Counted from the stretch's first letter, positions 7,604 to 16,871 are shown. The stretch is DNA of 63,869 nt from CAZSVI01 sp964610205 (GCA_964610205.1 CAZSVI010000003.1:1-63869), one strand, 5' to 3'. The notes: generated by a model from the letters alone, not told the origin. Translations and numbers: made by a program.

Positions 7604-9406
7604 CTATGAAACCGGAATTGCCTCATCTCCATACATAATGCTGTACTGGCTCATAAACAGACGGTAATAATCTCCCTTTAGTGCCATCAACTCTTCATGG
7701 GAACCTTCTTCGTTGATTTTTCCCCGCGAGATGTGGAAAATCCGGCCGGCATTCTTTATGGTGGAAAGCCGGTGGGCAATAATAAAGGAGGTCCGTCCAT
7801 GAAGAAGCCTTTCCAAAGCCAATTGAAGGGCCCTTTCGGTCTTTGTGTCAATGGATGACGTTGCTTCATCCAGGATCAGTACCTTAGGATCGGCCAGCAA
7901 GGTTCGCGCAAAGGATATCAACTGGCGCTGCCCCACCGAAAGCCTGGATCCCCGTTCGTTTACTTCGGTTTCATAACCGTTTTCCATGTCCAGGATAAAA
8001 TCATGGGCCATGACTTCCCCGGCAGCTCGGATCACTTCCTCGTCGGTCGCGTCGGGTCTGCCGTAACGGATGTTTTCCATAACCGTTCCCGAGAAGATAA
8101 ATGTATCCTGCATCATTACGCCAATCTGGTTTCTCAGTGAATCCAGCGTCACTTTTGAGATATCGTGGCCGTCCACCCGGATGGTCCCTTCCTGTATATC
8201 GTAGAATCGGCTGATTAGGTTAATAATCGTCGTTTTCCCGGAACCGGTAGCTCCCACAAGGGCAATGGTTTCACCCGGCTTCACCCTGAAACTGATATCT
8301 TTTAAAATAGGCAAATTCTTTTCATATCCAAACACAACATGGTCAAAGGTTACCTCTCCCTTAACAGACGGAAGCGAATAACTGCCTTCAGCGTCTTTGA
8401 CAAGAACCGGTTCGTCAAGGGTTTCAAAAATTCTTTCCAGATAGGCTGCGGCAACAATAATCTGGTTATAGAAATTTCCAAGGTTCATAATCGGCGTCCA
8501 GAAATTACTGATATATGCCGAAAAAGCGATGAAATCCCCCACGGTAATTCCTGAACCGGCAATCCACATCACCCCGGCAATATACATCAGGGAAATGGTA
8601 AGTATTGAAATATTCTCTGTCACCGGCCACAAAAGGATATTTGCCCTTACTGCGGAAATCCATGATACGCGACACTCATCACTGGTATTACGGAATATTT
8701 TCTCATTTTCCTCTTCCCTTGCAAAGGACTGGGTTACCTTTATGCCGCAAAGGGATTCGTGTAAATAGGCATTCATATTGGACTGTTTCCGGCTTACCTT
8801 CTGCCATCGGACTCTTTGTATGTTTTTCAGGATGTACAGGACAACGGCAAGCACGGGTAAACCGGCCAGGCTCACAAGGGTTAACCTTACATTCATAAAA
8901 AGCATAAAACCCACAATCAGAATCAAACTGAAAAGATCTGTCATCATATTGATGATCCCGTTTTGCAGCAAATCGTTCAAAGAGTTTACATAATTCACTA
9001 CCCGGATAATGATTTTTCCGTGAGGCCGGCTGTCATAATAATTGAAGGATAATTTCTGCAGATGCAGGAAAAGATCCCTTCGAAGGTTCGCAATCACATT
9101 CTGCGCCGTTTTGGACATAACACGAATCCGGTAGCGCAGACAGACCATACTGACAAAAATGGACATCAGAAACAGCAGGGAAATAAGAATCAACCGAACC
9201 GTGTTCCCGGAAGGAATGATTTTATTAACGGCAGTGCGCATCAGATAAGGCCCCAAAAGGACCGCCAGATTGGATAAAATCATTAGAAGCATGGTAGTGA
9301 CAATATCCCTTTTATACGGGCGGATATATATCCAAAGCCGTTTCAGGTGATTGACATTAAATTCGCTATCCAGGGTTTCATCCACATCAAATTTATTGCG
9401 GGCCAT
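7604..9406 (-). CDS. ABC exporter half-transporter (catalytically complete subunit)
   Basis: This 600-residue protein has an N-terminal six-helix ABC exporter domain (about residues 25-310) and a C-terminal ATPase domain: Walker A GATGSGKTTI, Q-loop MMQDTFIF, signature LSVGQRQ, Walker B VLILDEATSSID and H-loop IAHRLSTI. Its stop and start codons abut those of the preceding gene (9406/9407), and the ribosome binding site AGGTGG lies inside that gene's end. The two therefore form a heterodimer of the BmrCD/TM287-288 kind. Here the Walker B carries the catalytic glutamate, while the signature is altered (LSVGQ rather than LSGGQ). The pair probably exports a drug, lipid or peptide from the membrane; the substrate is not visible. 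Confidence 0.9.
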   Translation of the reverse strand: MARNKFDVDETLDSEFNVNHLKRLWIYIRPYKRDIVTTMLLMILSNLAVLLGPYLMRTAVNKIIPSGNTVRLILISLLFLMSIFVSMVCLRYRIRVMSKTAQNVIANLRRDLFLHLQKLSFNYYDSRPHGKIIIRVVNYVNSLNDLLQNGIINMMTDLFSLILIVGFMLFMNVRLTLVSLAGLPVLAVVLYILKNIQRVRWQKVSRKQSNMNAYLHESLCGIKVTQSFAREEENEKIFRNTSDECRVSWISAVRANILLWPVTENISILTISLMYIAGVMWIAGSGITVGDFIAFSAYISNFWTPIMNLGNFYNQIIVAAAYLERIFETLDEPVLVKDAEGSYSLPSVKGEVTFDHVVFGYEKNLPILKDISFRVKPGETIALVGATGSGKTTIINLISRFYDIQEGTIRVDGHDISKVTLDSLRNQIGVMMQDTFIFSGTVMENIRYGRPDATDEEVIRAAGEVMAHDFILDMENGYETEVNERGSRLSVGQRQLISFARTLLADPKVLILDEATSSIDTKTERALQLALERLLHGRTSFIIAHRLSTIKNAGRIFHISRGKINEEGSHEELMALKGDYYRLFMSQYSIMYGDEAIPVS

Positions 9407-11158
9407 TTATACCACCTCGCTTTCAGAACGGGGACGGTTGAAGTCTCCCATCTGGTTCATATACACATCATAATAAAGCCCTTGTTTTTCCAGCAGTTTG
9501 GCGTGGGTTCCCCTTTCCACGATACAGCCTCTGTCCATGACAAAAATCTGATCGGCCTTCATTACCGATGAAATACGGTGAGTAATCAGTAATGTCGTCC
9601 TTTTACGGTTAAGCTTTTCAAGAGCCTTTTGTATTTTAAATTCTGTTTCTATATCCAGGCTTGATGTCGTATCGTCGAGGATTAGAATGTCAGGATCCTT
9701 TAACAAAGTGCGTGCCAGCGCAATACGCTGTTTTTGTCCTCCGGAAAGCCCCACTCCCCGCTCGCCGATAATCGTGTCATAACCCTCCGGGAGCAAGGTA
9801 ATAAACTCATGGGCTTCGGAAATTTCAGCAATGTGCCTTACCGCATCAAAATCCGCATCGGGCACTCCATACGCAATATTTCCCTCGATGGTATCCGTAA
9901 AAAGAAATACATCCTGCATGGCAATAGACACCTTGTTGCGCAGCATTTTCAAATCCATATTCTTTACATTGACACGATCAATTAATACGAGGCCGTCATC
10001 AGCTTCGTAAAAACGCAGGATAAGATTCATAACCGTGCTTTTCCCGGAACCGGTCGCTCCGATAAACGCCGCGGTCTGACCCGGTTCAATTACAAAATTG
10101 ATATCGTTAAGGACGGGCACTGTCTGATAACCGAAGCTGACATCCCTGAATTCGATTTTCCCCTTGATACTCAGATTATCCAGCCTGATCCCCGTATTTT
10201 TTATTGCGGGCTCTGCGGCTGCCATCTCCCTGATTTTACCGCTGCTTGCATGAAATCGCTGAAAATCACTGGTAAGCCATCCAATCATACGCATGGGCAT
10301 AGTGAACCTTTGGGCCAGACCCTGGAATATAACCAATTCACCTACCGTAATTTCACCCAGGGAAACAAAATAGCCGCCTGCCAGTAAAATCACAAAAAAG
10401 ACCATATTACACATAAAGTCAAGGGGAGGCAGAAAACGCTCCCAGACACGGGCGGTTTCCATGTTTTTTCCCTTATATTTATTATTTTCAGTATCAAATT
10501 TCCGGATTTCAAAACCCTCCCGGGAAAAAGCCTTCACCACTCTATGGCCGCTGACATTTTCCTGCACCGTTGTATTAAGCTTTGAAAACTGCATGCGGAC
10601 TTCCTGCAGTTTTGGTAAAATTAACTTTCCGAACCGGGAAGTGATCAGAATGAGAACGGGAGTAATCGCAAATATACAAAGCGCAAACGGAATATGGATC
10701 ATAAGCATCATCCATGTGGCAAAAACCAGTGTGACCGACCCCTTCACAAACTGAGGAATGACATGGGCCATGAAGTGTCTGACAGCATCCATATCACCGG
10801 TCATTCTGGCCATAATGTCACCGGTCCTGTTGGTATCAAAGAAAGGAAAGTCCTGACTATTCAATTTCTCATATGTACCGGTCCGGATTGCATGGATCAC
10901 ATTCTGTGACGTTTTTTCCTGCAGGTACTGATGTAAATAAGCTATCAACGTCCGGAACAGGGTTACTCCGATTAACGATAAAAGAAGCGGTTTGAGTAAT
11001 TCGATCTTTCCGTCCTTAACGACATCGTCCACCAGTGATCCCATGATCTTTGGTACATACAGGCTTAAAACAGAAAAAATGGCCAATAAGGCCAATCCTG
11101 CTCCATACAGCCACACATGCTTTTTTAAATAGCTCCAGAGCCATTTTATATTTAACAT
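9407..11158 (-). CDS. ABC exporter half-transporter (degenerate-site subunit)
   Basis: This is the partner of the previous protein: six membrane helices, then an ATPase domain with Walker A GATGSGKSTV, a canonical signature LSGGQKQ, but Walker B ILILDDTTSSLD, where aspartate replaces the catalytic glutamate. In heterodimeric exporters this change marks the subunit whose ATP site is non-hydrolysing, paired with the altered signature of the other chain, and both halves of that pattern are present. The open frame could start at 11239, but a GGGGG ribosome binding site (11169-11173) precedes an ATG at 11158 giving MLNIKWLWSYLKK, the usual start of the family. That gives 583 residues. It is divergent from an AraC regulator, which may control it. 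Confidence 0.9.
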   Translation of the reverse strand: MLNIKWLWSYLKKHVWLYGAGLALLAIFSVLSLYVPKIMGSLVDDVVKDGKIELLKPLLLSLIGVTLFRTLIAYLHQYLQEKTSQNVIHAIRTGTYEKLNSQDFPFFDTNRTGDIMARMTGDMDAVRHFMAHVIPQFVKGSVTLVFATWMMLMIHIPFALCIFAITPVLILITSRFGKLILPKLQEVRMQFSKLNTTVQENVSGHRVVKAFSREGFEIRKFDTENNKYKGKNMETARVWERFLPPLDFMCNMVFFVILLAGGYFVSLGEITVGELVIFQGLAQRFTMPMRMIGWLTSDFQRFHASSGKIREMAAAEPAIKNTGIRLDNLSIKGKIEFRDVSFGYQTVPVLNDINFVIEPGQTAAFIGATGSGKSTVMNLILRFYEADDGLVLIDRVNVKNMDLKMLRNKVSIAMQDVFLFTDTIEGNIAYGVPDADFDAVRHIAEISEAHEFITLLPEGYDTIIGERGVGLSGGQKQRIALARTLLKDPDILILDDTTSSLDIETEFKIQKALEKLNRKRTTLLITHRISSVMKADQIFVMDRGCIVERGTHAKLLEKQGLYYDVYMNQMGDFNRPRSESEVV

Positions 11159-11248
11159 GATAAAATTACCCCCAAAACAATCTGCCATACTCATTTTTTT
11201 AGATTTCAGACCATAGCAGGGAAAGTGTTTTGTTAACACCTGATATCT

Positions 11249-11277
11249 AATGTATTATATTCCTGTTTATCTGTAAA
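11249..11277 (-). promoter_or_regulatory. Candidate promoter of the ABC exporter pair
   Basis: Minus-strand TTTACA (11272-11277) and TACATT (11249-11254) are 17 bases apart. The site lies about 90 bases upstream of the chosen start of the first exporter gene. Both boxes deviate from consensus, so regulation is plausible. Confidence 0.4.
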
Positions 11278-11343
11278 GAAAATGTAGAATCTTATCCTTA
11301 TGATGGACTATATAAGTTGAACTAAATAATGATAATTGGAAGC

Positions 11344-11372
11344 TTGCGGCTTAATGTTGTAAATGATATGAT
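11344..11372 (+). promoter_or_regulatory. Candidate promoter of the AraC-type regulator
   Basis: TTGCGG (11344-11349), a 17-base spacer and TATGAT (11367-11372) preceded by TG form a good promoter with an extended -10. It lies about 120 bases before the regulator start. It is back to back with the exporter promoter. Confidence 0.55.
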
Positions 11373-11492
11373 AGGACACAGGACAAAAAGTGTTGTCCGT
11401 CGAAAATCCATCTGTGCATACGGTACGGGAAAGGTTACAAAAGTAATGGAAGCAGAAGAACGGTCTCCCTGCTTCCTTCAAAAGGTGAGAGT

Positions 11493-12368
11493 ATGCAATC
11501 ATCCGGAATAATCAAATCACAGCATTTTAACCCCAGAGTCTTGTTTATCGTGCGAAGATCCTTTGATTCAAAGGATGTAAAAACAAGCCATTCACACGAT
11601 TATCCCACCCTAATATATATAATGAACGGTGAATCACAATACGAAATCGGCGGCAGGATTTACACCGTTTCCCCCGGTATGTTGTTTGTCTGCAATCCCG
11701 GGGTAACACACCACCGTATTATTCTGGATAATCAGCGCCTGGAAGAGTTTCAGGTAGGTATTACAAACGTTAACCTTAAAAACCTTCCGGCAAATCATAT
11801 CATACCGGATAACGAGGAGCCTCTGCTTGCCTTTCACCGTTATGGACAGGCCTTTTATAACTGTATTCAGGAAATTATCGTCGAACAGAAAAAAAATGAC
11901 GAAGCAAGCGTGTTGATGCTCAAGTGTATTGTAATGAAGCTATTGGTCTATATTATAAAGGAAATATATGTTCCCATGGAGGAACCCGGAAAAAACACAA
12001 TTTCCCTTGAGCGGTATGATAAAACTGCAATGATAAGCAATATTCTTTCCTTTATTAATGAAAATTACATGAAGCCCGTCTCCCTGGCCAGGATCTCAGA
12101 AAACGCCTATTTAAGCCCCATCTATGTTTCCAAAGTGTTTAAGGAAACTACCGGGGAATCCCCTATCAATTACCTGATTCGCGTCCGTCTGTCTAAGGCC
12201 TGTGAGCTTTTGGACAGCAAGGATGCCACAATCAGGGAAATCGCCCGGCTGGTCGGATATGAGGATGCGTATTATTTCAGTAAGCTGTTTAAGAAATACT
12301 TTGGAATATCTCCTATGGCATACCGAAAAACCACGAAAAAACCCCTCCTCAAGAATCCCGGAGAATAA
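11493..12368 (+). CDS. AraC-family transcriptional regulator with cupin sensor domain
   Basis: The 291-residue protein has an N-terminal cupin-like ligand domain (about residues 25-110: SHSHDYPTLIYIMNGE, YTVSPGMLFVCNPGVTHH). Its C-terminal double helix-turn-helix domain (about 185-280) contains SLARISENAYLSPIYVSKVF and IREIARLVGYEDAYYFSKLF. The ATG at 11493 follows AAAGGTGAG. It would bind DNA as a sugar- or small-molecule-responsive activator. The nearest candidate target is the divergent exporter pair, about 330 bases away from start to start. The convergent oxoamine synthase is not an obvious target. Confidence 0.88.
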   Translation: MQSSGIIKSQHFNPRVLFIVRRSFDSKDVKTSHSHDYPTLIYIMNGESQYEIGGRIYTVSPGMLFVCNPGVTHHRIILDNQRLEEFQVGITNVNLKNLPANHIIPDNEEPLLAFHRYGQAFYNCIQEIIVEQKKNDEASVLMLKCIVMKLLVYIIKEIYVPMEEPGKNTISLERYDKTAMISNILSFINENYMKPVSLARISENAYLSPIYVSKVFKETTGESPINYLIRVRLSKACELLDSKDATIREIARLVGYEDAYYFSKLFKKYFGISPMAYRKTTKKPLLKNPGE

Positions 12369-12413
12369 TGAACAATGGCTTTGTGCTGCTTGCCCTATTT
12401 GATTCTTTCCGAC

Positions 12414-13607
12414 TTATTTTCGGGGTGGGAGCTGTCGGAACACTTTGTCGAAGGCCTTCATTGCCCTGTCCATCTGCTCCTCGGTATGTGTTGCCGTATA
12501 ACTGGTGCGCAGCAGGCATTGACCGGGAGCCACCGCCGGAACGATAACGGGATTGACATACACACCTTCTTCAAAAAGCATTTTGGTTGCAATAAAGGTT
12601 CTTTCACTGTCATATGTCATTACGGGGATAATTGGAGCCTGAGACTCCATTATGGGAATTCCAAGCTTGCGAAGGCCATTACGCATATAGTCTGCAATAT
12701 GGTTCAGATTTTTTACCCTTTGCGGTTCCTGTTCAATAATCTGCAATGCTTTCAATGCTGCCGCCGCATTTGAAGGCGGTATTGAGGCACTGAATATGAA
12801 GGGACGCGAGTTGTGCTTAACATAATGAACAACATCTTCACTGGCAGCCATATAACCGCCAAGACTTGCAAGGGATTTACTGAATGTACTCATAATAATG
12901 TCTACTTTATCCTCCAGATCAAAATACTCGGCCGTACCGCGGCCCCCTTCACCAATAACACCCAGTCCATGGGCATCGTCAACCATGACTCTGGCTCCGT
13001 ATTTTACAGCCAGCCGTACAATCTCAGGAAGTTTACATATGTCGCCACCCATGCTGAAAACACCATCTGTTACAATAAGCATCCCTTTATTTTCAGGTAT
13101 CTCACCTAATACCCTTTCAAGGTCTTCCATATCACTGTGTTCATACCTTACCATCTTTGCATAGCTTAAGCGGCATGCATCATAAATGCTTGCATGGTTT
13201 TCCTTGTCACAAATGATATAGTCATTTCTGCCGGCGATAGCCGAAATAATTCCAAGATTACTCTGAAACCCTGTACTGAATGTCAGGGCAGCTTCCTTAT
13301 GCAAAAACCTGGCCAGATTTTCCTCCAATTCAATATGGAGCTTAAGGGTACCATTTAAAAACCTTGATCCGGAACAGCCCGTGCCATACCGGAGTAAAGC
13401 CTCTTTTGCCGCTTCCACAACACGGGCATCAGATGTAAGTCCCTGGTAATTATTGGAGCCGATCATTATAATAGGGTGTCCCTCCATGATTACTTCCGTA
13501 TCCTGTCCGGTCTCCAGATAGTGGAAATACGGATAAATTCCTGTCGCTATTGCTTCTTTCGCCGTTGTATAATCATAGCATTTCTGAAACAGGTCCATAT
13601 TTAACAT
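12414..13607 (-). CDS. Alpha-oxoamine synthase resembling bacterial serine palmitoyltransferase
   Basis: This 397-residue PLP enzyme of the KBL/BioF/SPT family joins an amino acid to an acyl-CoA with loss of CO2. Visible landmarks are GIYPYFHYLETGQDTEV at the N-terminus, GSNNYQGLT, GTGCSGSRFLNGTLKLH, DKENHASIYDACR with the PLP-stacking histidine, VDDAHGLGVIG, STFSKSLASLGG with the PLP lysine, FSASIPP, and VNPVIVPAVAPGQCLLRTSY. The N-terminal YPYF stretch, the RPFIFSAS region and the EEGVYVNPVIVPAVAP segment resemble Bacteroides/Sphingobacterium serine palmitoyltransferase more than Kbl or BioF. No threonine dehydrogenase (tdh) or biotin genes are nearby. It is divergent from a ketoreductase-like gene. 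Substrates are inferred only. Confidence 0.82.
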   Translation of the reverse strand: MLNMDLFQKCYDYTTAKEAIATGIYPYFHYLETGQDTEVIMEGHPIIMIGSNNYQGLTSDARVVEAAKEALLRYGTGCSGSRFLNGTLKLHIELEENLARFLHKEAALTFSTGFQSNLGIISAIAGRNDYIICDKENHASIYDACRLSYAKMVRYEHSDMEDLERVLGEIPENKGMLIVTDGVFSMGGDICKLPEIVRLAVKYGARVMVDDAHGLGVIGEGGRGTAEYFDLEDKVDIIMSTFSKSLASLGGYMAASEDVVHYVKHNSRPFIFSASIPPSNAAAALKALQIIEQEPQRVKNLNHIADYMRNGLRKLGIPIMESQAPIIPVMTYDSERTFIATKMLFEEGVYVNPVIVPAVAPGQCLLRTSYTATHTEEQMDRAMKAFDKVFRQLPPRK

Positions 13608-13630
13608 CTCCTTATTATTGTTTCTCTCCT

Positions 13631-13662
13631 GTGATAATTCAATTATGACTATTAATTATCAC
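13631..13662. promoter_or_regulatory. Inverted repeat in the leader of the oxoamine synthase gene
   Basis: GTGATAATT (13631-13639) and AATTATCAC (13654-13662) form a perfect nine-base inverted repeat with a 14-base spacer. It lies between the candidate promoter and the start of the oxoamine synthase. It could be an operator or a leader hairpin. Confidence 0.45.
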
Positions 13663-13698
13663 CAGCTCCTAATACCTAAAAAGAAATTACACAGGATT

Positions 13699-13727
13699 AT
13701 TGTATCATACTTTTTTTAAATATCCAC
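13699..13727 (-). promoter_or_regulatory. Candidate promoter of the oxoamine synthase gene
   Basis: Minus-strand GTGGAT (13722-13727) and TACAAT (13699-13704) are 17 bases apart. The -35 box is weak. The transcript would include the 13631-13662 inverted repeat. Confidence 0.4.
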
Positions 13728-13733
13728 TTTTTT

Positions 13734-13762
13734 TTGATTTTTTTAGTCAACTATATTAGAAT
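13734..13762 (+). promoter_or_regulatory. Promoter of the SDR / cysteine-cluster operon
   Basis: TTGATT (13734-13739) and TAGAAT (13757-13762) are separated by 17 bases. The start site would be only about 14 bases before the ATG, immediately ahead of the GAGGAG ribosome binding site. The -35 box nearly touches the divergent promoter. Confidence 0.6.
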
Positions 13763-13782
13763 ATATAAGAGGAGATAGATAT

Positions 13783-14616
13783 ATGACTAACAAAAAAAAG
13801 ATTGTTTTGGTAACCGGAGCTTCTTCCGGGCTGGGATATGCGGTTGCCAATCATTTAAGCCATATTGGCCATACTGTGTATGCGGGTGCAAGATCCTTTC
13901 ATAACGAATCATCCGGCAAAAACCCTTCTTTAAATAAAATATTTCTGGATGTAACCGATCCTGATTCCATTGATCTTTTCGTAAAGCAGGCAATTGAAGC
14001 CGAAGGCAGGATTGATGTGCTGGTGAACTGTGCTGCCGTGCTGGTGCTGGGCTCTGTGGAAGATACCTCACCCGACGAATATGATAAGGTTTTTAAAACG
14101 AATTTCCGGGGCACACTGATGATGTGCAAGGCGGTACTCCCCTATATGCGTAACTGTGGGCAAGGGCATATAATTAATTTCAGTTCCATCATGGGTTTAT
14201 TGGCCATCCCCTTTCAAAGCGCATATATTTCTTCAAAATTCGCAATTGAAGGATTTACCGAAGCTCTCAGCATGGAGACGCGAAGCTATGGAATTAAGGT
14301 TTCCATGCTGGAACCAACCGATCACAAATCCGGTTCACAGAAGTACAGGCCCCATGCCGAAGGGGCATGTTCGGATGCATCCCCCTACCGGGAACTGTTT
14401 TTAAAAGTAACAGAAAAAATTGAATATGATGAATCTCACGGAAGTGATCCCGAAAAACTTGCAGAAGCGGTTGGGAAAATTATTATAAAGAAGACACCCC
14501 GGCTTCGCTATAAAGTAGGAAAATTCGATCAGAAGCTTTCTGTTTTTCTGAAACGGATTCTGCCCGGAAAGACTTTTGAATCCATCATTTTCTCTTACTA
14601 CAAGGATGGGAAATAA
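13783..14616 (+). CDS. Short-chain dehydrogenase/reductase, possible 3-ketoacyl or ketosphinganine-type reductase
   Basis: A classical SDR of 277 residues, with the cofactor motif TGASSGLG near residue 12, the NCAAVL strand (the usual NAG), the active-site serine in INFSSIMG and the YISSK catalytic pair near residue 150. The fold matches the 17-beta-hydroxysteroid dehydrogenase-like branch, which also includes 3-ketodihydrosphingosine reductases. The C-terminal extension ends in a basic, hydrophobic stretch (LSVFLKRILPGKTFESIIF) that may touch the membrane. The ATG has GAGGAG upstream. Two bases separate its stop from the next gene. Its divergence from an SPT-like synthase suggests it may reduce that enzyme's keto product, but this is inference. 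Confidence 0.8.
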   Translation: MTNKKKIVLVTGASSGLGYAVANHLSHIGHTVYAGARSFHNESSGKNPSLNKIFLDVTDPDSIDLFVKQAIEAEGRIDVLVNCAAVLVLGSVEDTSPDEYDKVFKTNFRGTLMMCKAVLPYMRNCGQGHIINFSSIMGLLAIPFQSAYISSKFAIEGFTEALSMETRSYGIKVSMLEPTDHKSGSQKYRPHAEGACSDASPYRELFLKVTEKIEYDESHGSDPEKLAEAVGKIIIKKTPRLRYKVGKFDQKLSVFLKRILPGKTFESIIFSYYKDGK

Positions 14617-14618
14617 CT

Positions 14619-15182
14619 ATGGCTTTAAAAGACATACACTATAAAAAGCTGTATGAAAAAGTTTGGAATAAGCTGAGGCAGACACCCCCCCTTTCCGGTG
14701 ACTGCGGGAAACTATGTGATAAAAAGTGCTGTTCCGGGACAGAAGGTGATGGAATGCTGCTTTTTCCGTATGAAGAAGTCCTCTATACGGAAAAAGATAA
14801 AAGCTGGTTTCATCTTATGGATAGCAACACTATTCTTTCCAATGGTAAAAGGATCAAACTTCTGGTTTGCAACGGCGATTGTCCACGGGAATTCAGGCCG
14901 TTATCCTGCCGTATTTTCCCGCTTACACCTTACATGAATAGCCTTGGACGTGTGGAATTCATGCTTGATCTGCGTGGTCTGGGAATATGCCCCCTTGTTT
15001 TTAATCCAACAAACAATCCTTTGAAGGAGAGTTTTGTTGATAAGGTATACCACGCCTTTCCTCCGCTGCTAAAAGAGGATTGTGTGGTTGAGTTTATAAA
15101 AATATTGTCCGAACAATATGATGACAGCGTGGTATTTCTGGAGAAATTTCAGCAAAGCAAACTTGGAGTAATTGACAATTAG
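14619..15182 (+). CDS. YkgJ-like cysteine-cluster protein
   Basis: This 187-residue protein has conserved cysteines in the arrangement CGKLCDKKCC (about residue 29), CNGDCPREFRPLSCRIFPL (about residues 88-106) and GICPL (about residue 126). This is the pattern of the YkgJ/zinc- or iron-chelating cluster family. The function of the family is unknown; a metal or iron-sulfur cluster is assumed. The ATG lies two bases after the SDR stop, so it is translated from the same transcript. It ends 28 bases before the convergent response regulator. In Clostridia such proteins usually stand alone, so a link to the SDR deserves note. Confidence 0.72.
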   Translation: MALKDIHYKKLYEKVWNKLRQTPPLSGDCGKLCDKKCCSGTEGDGMLLFPYEEVLYTEKDKSWFHLMDSNTILSNGKRIKLLVCNGDCPREFRPLSCRIFPLTPYMNSLGRVEFMLDLRGLGICPLVFNPTNNPLKESFVDKVYHAFPPLLKEDCVVEFIKILSEQYDDSVVFLEKFQQSKLGVIDN

Positions 15183-15209
15183 TTTTAAAATAAACTTGAT
15201 GACATAAAA

Positions 15210-16856
15210 TCACAGGCTTTCCCTGAAACTGTTAAGTACCATCTCCCTGTACACGGCAGGCGTCACTCCGACTTCCTTCTTGAAAAGCTTTGAGAAATAT
15301 TTAATGTCCTGATAGCCTAACATGGATGCAATTCTATATATTTTGTATTGGTTTTCCCTGATCATTTGCTTTGCCTTTTCAATTTTCAGCCTTATAATGT
15401 AATCTGAGAAATTCTCTCCGGTTACCTGTTTAAATGTATTACTGAAATAATTCGGGCTCAGGTATACCGAATCTGCAACATCATTCAGTCCGATATTGTT
15501 CATAAGGTTTGCCTTGATATATTCCCTGGACTTTTCTATTATCTGGTTTTTATCATTTGTTTGCAGCATTTTTGTCACATTTGATGTTTTGAAAAGTATT
15601 TCTTTAAGCCACACTTTTATATCATGGATTGTTTTGAAATGCTTCACTTCTTTAAGCCAGTTTATATTGCTTTCAAAAATATCTCCCATATTGATCCCCT
15701 GTGTGAAAATGAATTTTTCAATGACAACGGCAATTTCAATGCACAACTTATGCACATCATCTACTATAATATCAGTCCCAACTGAAAACTCATCGAAACA
15801 CATATCGATCAACTTATTCAGATTTTCCTTATCATTGCCGCACAGATAGTTAATCAGTTCTTCTTCTTCTCTGAAATTCTGTATAACTCTTTTGCTATAT
15901 GATCCGCATATGTCTCTATATGAAATGATTTTATTTTTACCAAGCACCACACGGTTTTCCACAGCCTTTTTTGCCTCCATATACGTTTTTTTAATGTTTG
16001 CGGCGCCTGTCGCCGGACTACTGACACCTATAGTCATGGAAACGTCTGAATTTAATACTCTGTTTGCTTTCATGAAATTTTTTATGTCAATAAGCTTTTC
16101 TTTAATATCTTGCAACTGTTTTTCCGGATTCTGTTGTGATAGTTGAATCAGTACTAGCATTTCATTCTTTTCTGTTATCAATGAGCTTATCTCGTATTTT
16201 TCTAATCCATTTTCTATTCCAGACACAATTTCATGAAGTATATCCATCCTTACCTTTTCCGATAATTGCTCAAATACCCAATCGTCATCGAAGCTCAGCA
16301 AAAAAACGGCGTAATTCAGATCATTCAGGAAAACACCCGCTTTATTGAGTTCCTGTTCAATATCCTCCGGATTTTTGTAACAATCCTTTAAAACTTTTGA
16401 TAATACTATGCTGGAATGCTTAATATTCCGGCTTTCCAACATATCTTTCATATTTTCCTGCTCAATCATCTTCTTCCTTTCAGAATCTAAAGCGCTTTTA
16501 ATATCCAGTAGTAATTGTTTCAGCTTTTCATCTTCCAGTGGCTTTAATAAATAAGAAGCGACACCGTATTCTATTGCTTTTACTGCATATCTGAACTCAC
16601 TGTACCCGCTTATAATTACCGTTTTAATATCAATACCGTTTTCCCGCATTGCTTGAAGAAGTTCCAACCCGTTCATATAGGGCATTTCAACATCAGTAAT
16701 CAATAAATCGGCCTGGTTGTTTTTAATCAGTTCAAAAGCGGTCCTTCCGTTTTCTGCTTCGCCGATAACCTCGAATCCAAGTTTATTCCATTGTACTGTC
16801 TCCAGCAATGCCCTTCGTATTTTTGTTTCATCTTCGGCTACAATAACCTTATACAT
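15210..16856 (-). CDS. Response regulator, YesN type (receiver plus AraC DNA-binding domain)
   Basis: The 548-residue protein has an N-terminal receiver domain with the acidic pair E8/D9, phosphoacceptor D55 (ITDVEMPYMNG) and the conserved lysine in SYLLKPLEDEKL. A middle region of about 300 residues is typical of YesN-like regulators. A C-terminal AraC helix-turn-helix contains GLNDVADSVYLSPNYFSNTF and YKIYRIASMLGYQDIKYFSKLF. It follows the kinase gene by 15 bases, so the pair is co-expressed. It should bind promoters of the adjacent sugar locus once phosphorylated. It is the last gene of the leftward cluster that begins at 27646. Confidence 0.92.
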   Translation of the reverse strand: MYKVIVAEDETKIRRALLETVQWNKLGFEVIGEAENGRTAFELIKNNQADLLITDVEMPYMNGLELLQAMRENGIDIKTVIISGYSEFRYAVKAIEYGVASYLLKPLEDEKLKQLLLDIKSALDSERKKMIEQENMKDMLESRNIKHSSIVLSKVLKDCYKNPEDIEQELNKAGVFLNDLNYAVFLLSFDDDWVFEQLSEKVRMDILHEIVSGIENGLEKYEISSLITEKNEMLVLIQLSQQNPEKQLQDIKEKLIDIKNFMKANRVLNSDVSMTIGVSSPATGAANIKKTYMEAKKAVENRVVLGKNKIISYRDICGSYSKRVIQNFREEEELINYLCGNDKENLNKLIDMCFDEFSVGTDIIVDDVHKLCIEIAVVIEKFIFTQGINMGDIFESNINWLKEVKHFKTIHDIKVWLKEILFKTSNVTKMLQTNDKNQIIEKSREYIKANLMNNIGLNDVADSVYLSPNYFSNTFKQVTGENFSDYIIRLKIEKAKQMIRENQYKIYRIASMLGYQDIKYFSKLFKKEVGVTPAVYREMVLNSFRESL

Positions 16857-16871
16857 GGTGTTTCTCCCCTT

